Assembly (NCBI GenBank): GCA_038240875.1
Contig: JBBRGG010000021.1
Coordinates: 1 to 21,447, forward strand
From: JBBRGG01 sp038240875
GTDB taxonomy: Bacteria > Planctomycetota > Phycisphaerae > Phycisphaerales > UBA1924
Reading direction: 5' to 3'
Length of the DNA: 21,447 nucleotides
The translations under genes were made by a program, and so were the position numbers. Under the pieces are notes generated by a model. That model did no database searches. It saw nothing but the letters and a program-made list of their open reading frames with translations, and had not been told where the DNA came from. This document shows positions 7,631 to 13,435 of the stretch, piece by piece (the first letter of the stretch is position 1; each line of letters begins with the position of its first letter).

Positions 7631-8233
7631 TCAATCATCTGGCATCGGGCGCATCCGTTCCAAGGCCGGGTGCTTCGCCGCTTTCTTCGCCGCTAGTTGA
7701 TCGATAACAAGTTGTGGCACCATCGGCGCGAGCTTGCTCAGGTCATCGCCCATCGCCGTGATCTGGCGGATCAAGCTCGATGACGTATACGCGAAGCTCT
7801 GACCAGCAACGACGAACGCAGTCTCGATGCCCGCGACCTCGCGATTGGTGACGGCTTGCTGCACCTCATATTGCAAGTCGGACAAATTCCGCAAGCCACG
7901 CAAAATGCACGACGCGTGAACCTTGCGACCAAAGTCAACCGTCAGTCCGGCGAAGGCTTGAACTGTGACTCCAGCCCCTGCAGGATGCTTCTTCACAAGG
8001 TCTTCGACTAGGAACTTGGCCATCGCTACGCGTTCGTCGGCGTTGAAAAGCGGGTCTTTACCAGGGTTTCTGCCCACGCCCACAATCAACTCATCAAAGA
8101 GTGTTCGACCTCGCATGATCACATCCAGATGCCCAAAGGTCATCGGGTCAAACGACCCAGGATAAATGGCGAGATGGTGCGTGCCGTGTTGGTGCGTGCC
8201 GTGTTGGTGCGTGCCGGGGTTCTGGGTTCGCAT
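7631..8233 (-). CDS. coaD: Phosphopantetheine adenylyltransferase
   Basis: This enzyme transfers AMP from ATP to 4'-phosphopantetheine, the fourth step of coenzyme A synthesis, in the cytoplasm. The nucleotidyltransferase signature is present: YPGSFDPMTFGH (TFGH at 32-35 from the ATG at 8233), the conserved ILRGLRNLSDLQYE substrate region, and YTSSSLIRQI near the C-terminus. Bacterial CoaD is usually about 160 residues; this one is 200. The excess is an N-terminal His/Gln/Thr-rich tail of 20 residues (GTHQHGTHQHGTHH) encoded by a 15 bp DNA repeat, plus about 15 extra residues at the C-terminus. ATG 8233 has only a weak GAAG upstream and GTG 8272 is an alternative; the core begins at LAIYPGSF. 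The gene stands alone, convergent with the methyltransferase. Confidence 0.95.
   Translation of the reverse strand: MRTQNPGTHQHGTHQHGTHHLAIYPGSFDPMTFGHLDVIMRGRTLFDELIVGVGRNPGKDPLFNADERVAMAKFLVEDLVKKHPAGAGVTVQAFAGLTVDFGRKVHASCILRGLRNLSDLQYEVQQAVTNREVAGIETAFVVAGQSFAYTSSSLIRQITAMGDDLSKLAPMVPQLVIDQLAAKKAAKHPALERMRPMPDD
8176..8219. repeat. 15-bp tandem repeat inside the coaD N-terminus
   Basis: GGTGCGTGCCGTGTT occurs at 8176-8190 and 8191-8205, and a third copy runs through 8219 with a changed end. On the minus strand it encodes a His-rich GTHQH repeat directly before the first strand of CoaD. The unit is a multiple of three, so copy-number change would keep the frame. Confidence 0.9.
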
Positions 8234-8706
8234 CGCTTCAAGTGTATCGCCAAAGAGGCTATACGCGTGCACGCAACCACTACAAGGATGCTGATCTTTC
8301 CAAATTCTTACCAGCGTTTGAACATTTCAGTTCTCACACGACGGCCTCTACAGCCTGCTTCAATTGACTTGCCCTTTGGGTCCCTCAACTCTTCCTGACG
8401 AAGTCTTAGTATTTTCCCATCCTGCCAACAGGACCAGGTTCGGATCAGTTGCGAACCAAACACGATTGCTTCGATCTTGGCATGCCCTTCCCGTGTACCA
8501 CTGGCCCTGCCATTTAGCTTTTTTCTAATCTCTATTTCAGAGGCGGGTCAGGTGTTGTTGCACGACGCGTGTGTGTTGTTGTAGATTAATCTCGTGCAAA
8601 CAGGCCAACGAAAGCATTCACCGTGCAACACCTTCCACCCAATTCCCAACCACGAATACACCCTATCCCAACGCCACGGCCTCAGATCGCGTAGCCTACT
8701 CCCGTA
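8234..8706. other. 473-bp gap: hairpins and a start-less open frame, no recognised gene
   Basis: Between coaD (minus) and the AI-2E permease (plus) no gene is recognised. On the plus strand three inverted repeats follow each other: TCCTG-CCAA-CAGGA near 8420, GGTTCG-9 nt-CGAACC near 8437-8457, and TGGCA-25 nt-TGCCA near 8478-8512 followed by TTTTTT at 8518-8523. This could be a small RNA ending in a weak terminator. On the minus strand a frame of 79 codons is open from 8547 to its stop at 8308, but has no usable start near its beginning, so it may be a gene remnant. Another imperfect inverted repeat (GGTGTTGTTGCACG at 8551, CCGTGCAACACC around 8621-8632) lies ahead of the permease. Promoters of both genes should be here, but none is convincing. 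Confidence 0.35.
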
Positions 8707-10404
8707 ATGACAGGCCCACACATACCGCACAATTCCAACTCCGCCAATATTCCAAAGAGTGAGCCCCGCGCTTCGGGTTCATCTAGTTCCATTGGTAACT
8801 CCGCGCCCACTTCCACTACGCCCTCGCGGGATTGGCGTACCAGCCACCTCTGGCAGATCCAACCCGTCCGCGACATCCTCGTCCTCGCCACAGTCTTTGG
8901 CTTGCTCTGGCTTGGTTATCGCCTCAGCCTCGTCACCGTTCCTCTCCTGCTCGCACTTACTTTGGCATACCTCGTTGAGCCTTTGATCGTTCGCATCACC
9001 GGCGAACATCGTTTTAAATCCAAATTTAAATCTAACTCCAAATCTAAATCTTCAACTTCCTCCAGCCGCTGGCGATTGTCTCGTTCCGCAGCCGCGATGT
9101 TGCTCATCGTTGCCTCGGGCGTTCTGGTCATCGCGCCCGTCGTCCTCGGCGGCACCTTCGCCATCGTTCAAGGCGCCCGCTTCGCACAAGATGTTGCCAG
9201 CGATGTCAACCTTCTCCAACAGTCTATCGATAAACCCACTGACGACGGCCTCCGCTTCCGCCTTCTTGAACGAGGCAAATCTTGGCTCGAAGTTCGTGAT
9301 TATGTCGTCGAGCAACAACGCCGCGTGCAAGCCCAAAGTAACCAAGTCCAAAGTAACCAAGCCCAAAGTCAAGAGGATTCCGTCACGCAATCTGCGCCAA
9401 CCAGCGAGCCATCTGCCGAATCCCCTGTCCAGTCTCCTGCCGAATCTCCTGCTGCCGAATCTCAAACCACGCCTCCTGAAAGTGTTTCGCCCGAAACAGC
9501 TCGCAACGATTTAACCCTCGACCTCTCGATGGCGCCTTACCCAAGACCCGGATACCAACCCGAGACGATAAGCGAACGATTCGTTGGCGCCGTCGAACGC
9601 ATCGCTCCCGAAGACACCTATATCGCAATCCAATGGGCCATCGGTGTCCTTCGCTCCAACGCTGAAGCCATCGGCAAGCAAGCACTTCAAGTCAGCGGGG
9701 GCGCGGTCGGTGCCGCCATGCAAACCTTTGGCGCCATCGGCAAAGTCCTCTTCGCAGCCTTCCTTACCGCCTTCTTCTTTTACTTTGTCTGTGTCGGCTG
9801 GCCCAAGGTACTCGTTTTCGGGATGGCCCTCGTCCCTGAACATAATAAAGACCGCGTAACATCCTTAGTCATTCAAATGGATCGCGTCATCGCCGCATTC
9901 ATCCGTGGCCGCCTGACCATCTGCGCCATCCTCATTCTCTATTACATCTTCGGCTACTGGGTCATTGGCGTCCCCGCACCCTTCATCATCGGTGCCGTCG
10001 TCGGCTTGCTCACTCTCATCCCCTATGCCGCGGGTTTGGGCCTCTTTGTTTCCATCGGCTTGCTCGCTCTCTCTTACAACGAAGGTATCCGCGGCGAGTG
10101 GTGGTGGATCCTGGTTGCACCAATCATCGTCCACAGCCTCCAGCAACTCATCGACGATTACTTCCTAACCCCACGCATCCAAGGCAAGTCTACAAATATG
10201 GACGCGCCAACGATCCTCTTTGCATCTATCGCCGGCGGCGTCCTCGCCGGATTCTATGGCCTTCTACTAGCTATTCCCGTCGCGGCCTGTATCAAAATCG
10301 CCATCAAAGAAATCGTTTGGCCACGCTTCATGCTCTGGCGTAAGGGTGATGCGGCGGACCCTTTGCCTCTTCCAGGAAATGAAACGACCGTACCAAGAAT
10401 CTAA
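8707..10404 (+). CDS. AI-2E family transporter (PerM-type membrane protein)
   Basis: This 565-residue polytopic protein belongs to the AI-2E/PerM family, whose members are putative exporters or antiporters; the substrate here is unknown. Hydrophobic helices at ~55-98 (DILVLATVFGLLWLGYRL; VPLLLALTLAYLVEPLI) and ~130-157 precede a large soluble region. A membrane block from ~330 to the end follows, with family hallmarks RGRLTICAILILYYIFG, LIPYAAGLG, DDYFLTPRIQGKS and the Gly-rich GGVLAGFYGLLLAIPVAA. The protein is longer than usual (~350-400) for three reasons: a 40-residue Ser/Thr/Pro tail at the N-terminus, a Lys/Ser repeat at 103-120, and a Gln/Ser/Pro/Glu-rich stretch at ~206-266. The last two are encoded by short DNA repeats. 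No clear ribosome site precedes the ATG. A strong terminator follows 35 bp after the stop. Confidence 0.9.
   Translation: MTGPHIPHNSNSANIPKSEPRASGSSSSIGNSAPTSTTPSRDWRTSHLWQIQPVRDILVLATVFGLLWLGYRLSLVTVPLLLALTLAYLVEPLIVRITGEHRFKSKFKSNSKSKSSTSSSRWRLSRSAAAMLLIVASGVLVIAPVVLGGTFAIVQGARFAQDVASDVNLLQQSIDKPTDDGLRFRLLERGKSWLEVRDYVVEQQRRVQAQSNQVQSNQAQSQEDSVTQSAPTSEPSAESPVQSPAESPAAESQTTPPESVSPETARNDLTLDLSMAPYPRPGYQPETISERFVGAVERIAPEDTYIAIQWAIGVLRSNAEAIGKQALQVSGGAVGAAMQTFGAIGKVLFAAFLTAFFFYFVCVGWPKVLVFGMALVPEHNKDRVTSLVIQMDRVIAAFIRGRLTICAILILYYIFGYWVIGVPAPFIIGAVVGLLTLIPYAAGLGLFVSIGLLALSYNEGIRGEWWWILVAPIIVHSLQQLIDDYFLTPRIQGKSTNMDAPTILFASIAGGVLAGFYGLLLAIPVAACIKIAIKEIVWPRFMLWRKGDAADPLPLPGNETTVPRI
9013..9051. 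repeat. Imperfect 6-bp repeat (AAATCT-type) within the AI-2E gene
   Basis: Variants of AAATCT/AAATCC/AAATTT run through 9013-9051 and encode a Lys/Ser/Phe/Asn repeat in the loop between two membrane segments. The stretch is AT-rich compared with the surrounding gene. Confidence 0.7.
9334..9370. repeat. 15-bp tandem repeat within the AI-2E gene
   Basis: CAAAGTAACCAAGTC at 9334-9348 is followed by CAAAGTAACCAAGCC at 9349-9363 and a partial third copy, CAAAGTC. It encodes QSNQVQSNQAQSQ in the soluble region and is frame-preserving. Confidence 0.85.
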
Positions 10405-10438
10405 TACGCTCTGGCCACACAACACACAAACTAATAAA

Positions 10439-10471
10439 AACGCCGGGGCTCAACAGCCTCGGCGTTCTTTT
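10439..10471 (+). terminator. Rho-independent terminator of the AI-2E gene
   Basis: AACGCCGGGGCT, loop CAAC, AGCCTCGGCGTT forms a 12-bp stem with a single G-U pair and is followed by CTTTTAT. It starts 35 bp after the stop codon. Confidence 0.9.
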
Positions 10472-10490
10472 ATATCGCTTGATTAAAAAA

Positions 10491-10509
10491 GGGTCATGAC
10501 TAGCTGAGC
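10491..10509 (+). repeat. Left terminal inverted repeat of the IS
   Basis: GGGTCATGACTAGCTGAGC is the exact reverse complement of 11245-11263. The similarity stops right after it. It overlaps the last codons and stop of the transposase remnant. Confidence 0.95.
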
Positions 10510-11211
10510 GGGTGCGTACGGCAGAGTATAAGCAGGACTTTGTACAGATTTTGGCCACGGTGGTTGAAGCGGAACTCGCATTCATTGAGGTACAAATAGA
10601 AGGTGCTTGGGTTCATTCCTCTGAACCACGCCAGTTGTGTATTGGCGTACCCCCAGAAGCCCATGACGAGCCAATTGGCCGTTGATGTGATTGCCACGGG
10701 TGGTGCGGCTACTGAATTCGTTTGCTGAATGATCGACCCGTACGAGTTTCTTGTAGCCCATGTCGACCAGGCTGTCGTAGCTCTTAGATCTGTCGAAGTG
10801 AATGACCGAGCAAAGGTCCATTTTACCACTAATCGCGGCCAATATCGTCGGTTTTGTACAATCTTCGACGACCTCGGTGTAAACCTTGCCATGCCGCTTG
10901 CAGATACCAAAGACGATCGTTTTCTTGCTAGCTCCACGCCCAGCCTTGCCCTTGACGCGACGCGACGCGGCCCGAAGTAGCTTTCGTCGACTTCGACGGT
11001 GCCACGGAAAGGATGTTCAAGCTCGCACTGCTCGGCCATGCGTTCGCGCAAACAGGCGAGAAAGCGGTTCACGCTGTTGCGGTTGAGGCTGTAATCTACA
11101 AACAAAGAACTGCGCGATCTGGACCGCCGTGAGATTGGCGGCCACGTGACGCAGGAACTTACGAAAAATAGCCTCTGAAACTCGAGAACGGACGACATTG
11201 CGGTTTTTTAC
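10500..11211 (-). pseudogene. IS1595-family transposase pseudogene with three frameshifts
   Basis: Reading from the right, the N-terminal helix-turn-helix region (SRVSEAIFRKFLRHVAANL, then TAVQIAQFF) starts near 11211 without an ATG. It must change frame near 11100 to reach LNRNSVNRFLACLRERMAE and the first catalytic Asp (VEVDESYFGPRR). A second change at the triple GACGC (10954-10968) leads to GKAGRGASKKTIVFG, KVYTEVVED and the second Asp in IHFDRSKSYDSL. A third change near 10650-10685 leads to FWGYANTQLAWFRG and the typical end ECEFRFNHRGQNLYKVLL. The HINGIExFW segment that should carry the last catalytic residue is damaged at this third site. Removing 5 bp at the triple repeat would restore the second junction. 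The enzyme cannot be active as it stands. Confidence 0.88.
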
Positions 11212-11244
11212 TGTAAAACAAGCCTATCCCGGATGTTCCGGATG

Positions 11245-11263
11245 GCTCAGCTAGTCATGACCC
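11245..11263 (-). repeat. Right terminal inverted repeat of the IS
   Basis: GCTCAGCTAGTCATGACCC is the perfect mate of the left end at 10491-10509. It lies about 35 bp upstream of the transposase remnant. Confidence 0.95.
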
Positions 11264-11330
11264 AGTAAAGTTCATTCAACCCCAGGCGCGAGCCGAGTTT
11301 TTTTCTATCTCTACTTCTCGTTCTTCAGAT

Positions 11331-11372
11331 AACCAAATAGAAAGACACCACGACCGTATAGATCGTGGTGTC
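11331..11372 (-). terminator. Rho-independent terminator downstream of clpP
   Basis: On the minus strand GACACCACGA, loop TCTATACGG, TCGTGGTGTC is a perfect 10-bp stem (11344-11372) followed by TTTCTATTTGG. It lies about 70 bp after the clpP stop and should end the two-gene clpP unit. Confidence 0.85.
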
Positions 11373-11443
11373 TCAATATTAAATCAACGTGGTATTCGTG
11401 ATGCCTGATTCTTGCAGCTTTACTGGCTTGCTGCCTATCTGCC

Positions 11444-12073
11444 TTACGTCTCGTCGTGATTTTCCGCGCGCTTGATGTCGGGCATGCGTTCGAGCACCGC
11501 GTCGATCAAGCCATACTCGACCATTTCCTTTTCATCGAGCCATTTGTTGCGATCGCAATCGTTGGTAATTTGCTCCATAGTCTTGCCGGTAGCACCGGAG
11601 TAGATTTGGTACAGGCGTTCACGAATGCGAAGCATCTCGCGGGCTTCGATCTCGATATCCGTGGCCTGGCCTTCCATCACGCCCGAGAGCAGCGGCTGGT
11701 GCATCAGGTTGCGCGAGTTGCGAAGTGAGAAGCGCTTGCCTTTGGTACCACAAACTGATATAAGCGAGCCCATCGACGCGGCTTGCCCAATGATGTACGT
11801 GCAAATGTCCGGCTTGATGAAGCGCATGGTGTCGATGATGCCAAGGCCCGCGGAGACCGAACCGCCCGGGCTGTTGACGTACATATGAATGTCGTTCTTG
11901 GAATCCTCGTTGGCGAGAAAGAGAAGCTGCGCCACGACAAGGTTGGCTAGTTCGTCAGAAATTGCTCCGCCGACGAAGATGATGCGATCTTTGAGGAGGC
12001 GCGAGTAGATGTCGTAGGCGCGTTCGCCGCGTGAGGACTTTTCGATGACGATGGGAACAAGGTATCCGGACAT
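11444..12073 (-). CDS. clpP: ATP-dependent Clp protease proteolytic subunit (second in tandem)
   Basis: This 209-residue serine protease subunit assembles into heptameric rings and degrades proteins fed by ClpX or ClpA/C. The triad is complete: S100 in GQAASMGS, H125 in NLMHQPL, D172 in NDCDRN. The rest of the fold is standard, including SRGERAYDIYSRLLKDRIIF, YVNSPGGSVSAG and GQATDIEIEAREML. It starts at the ATG at 12073, preceded by GGAAGA at a normal distance. It follows the other clpP on the same strand after 113 bp, so the two are probably co-transcribed. The pair probably forms a mixed ClpP1P2 particle, as known for other bacteria with tandem clpP genes; that is inference. The sequence is the more canonical of the two. 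A strong terminator follows. Confidence 0.95.
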   Translation of the reverse strand: MSGYLVPIVIEKSSRGERAYDIYSRLLKDRIIFVGGAISDELANLVVAQLLFLANEDSKNDIHMYVNSPGGSVSAGLGIIDTMRFIKPDICTYIIGQAASMGSLISVCGTKGKRFSLRNSRNLMHQPLLSGVMEGQATDIEIEAREMLRIRERLYQIYSGATGKTMEQITNDCDRNKWLDEKEMVEYGLIDAVLERMPDIKRAENHDET

Positions 12074-12186
12074 TGGGTTCTTCCGTGTTGGACTCGCATT
12101 TGGGCGAGCGTGAGTGTCAGGAGAGTGCCTAGACGCCGATGCGTGAGGGAAAGTGGTTGCAAGCTCGGACGTGCTTCTGGCGGCGA

Positions 12187-12792
12187 TTACCGCACGCCCG
12201 CCAGCACACCTTCGCTCGCCTTGGGTGGCTGAGTAAGTACCTCGTCGATAAGCCCATACGCGAGGGCTTCATGCGCGTTGAAGTATTTGTCGCGCTCGCC
12301 ATCCTTGTGGACCTGCTCGGGAGACTTGCCGGTGTGGTCGGCGATAATTCGGTTGAGTTCCGCCTTCATCTTGATGATCTGCTCGGCTTGGATGCGGATG
12401 TCCTCGGCTTGCCCGGTGATCCCGCCATAGGGCTGGTGGATCATGACCTTGGCATGTGGCAGCATGTATCGCTTGCCCTTGGTGCCCGCGGTCAAGACCA
12501 CCGCCGCTCCCGAATACGCACGCCCAAGGCAGTACGTGCTCACCGGGCTGCTCAAGAACCGCATCGTGTCGTAAATAGCGAGCGTGTCGTCGACCGCGCC
12601 GCCTGGAGAGTTGATGTACAGGTGGATGTCGCTCCCTCGCTTGAGGTTTTCAAGATAGAGCATCTGCATCATGATGCGTGCAGCGGAAGCCTGATTAATC
12701 TCCCCGATAAGGAAGACGATCCGGTTCTCGAGCAACAGCTCATCGATAGTCATCTCACGAGTGCGCTGGTAGGAAACGCCGGCAGCGGGCAT
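12187..12792 (-). CDS. clpP: ATP-dependent Clp protease proteolytic subunit (first in tandem)
   Basis: This is a 201-residue ClpP paralogue. The triad residues are all present: S94, H119 in VMIHQPYGG and D164 in HKDGERDKY. The nucleophile elbow, however, reads GRAYSGAA in place of the usual GQAASMGA, so the catalytic Ser sits in altered surroundings. LYINSPGGAVDDTLAIYDTMRF and GQAEDIRIQAEQI are otherwise family-like. The start is the ATG at 12792 because AGAAGGA lies seven bases upstream and the protein then begins close to the YQRTREMTIDELLLENRIVF region shared with its relatives. A longer frame back to 12951 would add 53 unconserved residues. The gene is the first of a two-gene clpP unit with a long leader and probably forms a heteromeric particle with the downstream clpP. 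Confidence 0.93.
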   Translation of the reverse strand: MPAAGVSYQRTREMTIDELLLENRIVFLIGEINQASAARIMMQMLYLENLKRGSDIHLYINSPGGAVDDTLAIYDTMRFLSSPVSTYCLGRAYSGAAVVLTAGTKGKRYMLPHAKVMIHQPYGGITGQAEDIRIQAEQIIKMKAELNRIIADHTGKSPEQVHKDGERDKYFNAHEALAYGLIDEVLTQPPKASEGVLAGVR

Positions 12793-12965
12793 GGTGTGTT
12801 CCTTCTCTGGTTCGACCCAAAAACGACTTTGAACTTCGTCACAATCTGCTAAGCTTCTGTCGGCCTTGCGATACCTCAATCTCGACTTCTTCAGCCCGAC
12901 CCTGCTTGGATGCAGAGTAGCGCCGTAGCGTCGCTCGCCCACGTCTTTCAACGCCCACTCCTATC

Positions 12966-12988
12966 AAACGCGCAATCTCTGCGCGTTT
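12966..12988. promoter_or_regulatory. Perfect 9-bp hairpin/palindrome in the clpP leader region
   Basis: AAACGCGCA, ATCTC, TGCGCGTTT is a perfect inverted repeat about 175 bp upstream of the first clpP start. It has no T-run in the clpP direction, so it is more likely an operator or leader structure than a terminator. It does not match the CIRCE heat-shock element. Confidence 0.4.
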
Positions 12989-13320
12989 AATTCGGCTGTT
13001 AACTCGGGCTGCAACTCGAGCATATTTCTACGTCATCGGCTCATCGTCTTACTCAATGCAATCCGCGTGCCCAAACCGCTCAACTCTATTGTGACCGTGC
13101 TTCGAGCACTCGTCTTCGACTAGGCCTTCGCGACCAATGACTTAGGGACCACCGTAACAGTTTGTGCGTGCAACCTTTACGCGCGAATAAACTTCGCATC
13201 TTGGGCGTTGCTCGCCACTCTCCGCACCGTTCGGCATCGCTAGCGATCCGCTAACATCGCTCGCTTGGGCATATTCGCCCGCACACCTGCCGATTCGGCA
13301 GCCGAAGCTCACTTCTATCC

Positions 13321-13350
13321 AAATCAACCCAAATCAACCCAAATTAACCC
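13321..13350. repeat. 3 x 10-bp tandem repeat downstream of icd
   Basis: AAATCAACCC appears twice, then AAATTAACCC. The array lies immediately beyond the icd terminator in the direction of transcription. Confidence 0.85.
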
Positions 13351-13353
13351 ATC

Positions 13354-13386
13354 AATTAAAATAAGCCCACGCGCGGTGCATGGGCT
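13354..13386 (-). terminator. Rho-independent terminator of icd
   Basis: On the minus strand AGCCCA, an 11-nt loop, TGGGCT is followed by TATTTTAATT. The stem is only six pairs, but the position about 50 bp after the icd stop and the T-rich tail fit a terminator. Confidence 0.65.
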
Positions 13387-13435
13387 CGTTGGGTCAATCT
13401 AATTCTCGCTGAGATACTCGTCTAAACCCGAAGGC

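Larger units (their letters stand above)
10491..11263 (-). mobile_element. Decayed IS1595-family (IS1016-like) insertion sequence
   Basis: This 773 bp element is bounded by perfect 19 bp inverted repeats and filled by one broken ISXO2/IS1016-type transposase on the minus strand. It sits between the terminator of the AI-2E gene and the terminator of the clpP genes. No 8 bp target duplication is visible: the left flank ends TTAAAAAA and the right flank begins AGTAAAGT. Either it has eroded or one flank was rearranged. The family call rests on the transposase segments. Confidence 0.85.
12793..13435. other. 643-bp gap upstream of the clpP genes, rich in small palindromes
   Basis: No gene is recognised between icd and clpP. 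The gap holds the icd terminator, a 10 bp repeat (13321-13350), a 9-bp hairpin (12966-12988), GTGCT-TCG-AGCAC (13097-13109), the 12 bp palindrome ATCGCTAGCGAT (13236-13247), GGGC-ATATTC-GCCC (13267-13280) and CTGCCG-ATT-CGGCAG (13287-13301). The clpP promoter and leader must lie here. No tRNA, tmRNA, RNase P or SRP RNA signature was found by eye. Confidence 0.5.

Noticed and set aside
8431..8457. tRNA-like arm GGTTCG...CGAACC
   Set aside because: The loop is nine bases, no acceptor stem or anticodon arm surrounds it, and the T-loop consensus is missing.
10483..11271. 8 bp target duplication around the IS
   Set aside because: Flanks TTAAAAAA and AGTAAAGT do not match, and shifting the ends does not improve it.
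11281..11305. Terminator on the plus strand before TTTTTTT at 11298
   Set aside because: The only stem (GGC-GCGA-GCC) has three pairs, too weak to call.
12139..12852. 237-codon frame on the plus strand
   Set aside because: It is antisense to the first clpP, has no domain, and mirrors the codon bias of the real gene.
12793..12951. Extended N-terminus of the first ClpP
   Set aside because: Adds 53 residues without similarity, whereas ATG 12792 has a good ribosome site and starts near the conserved region.
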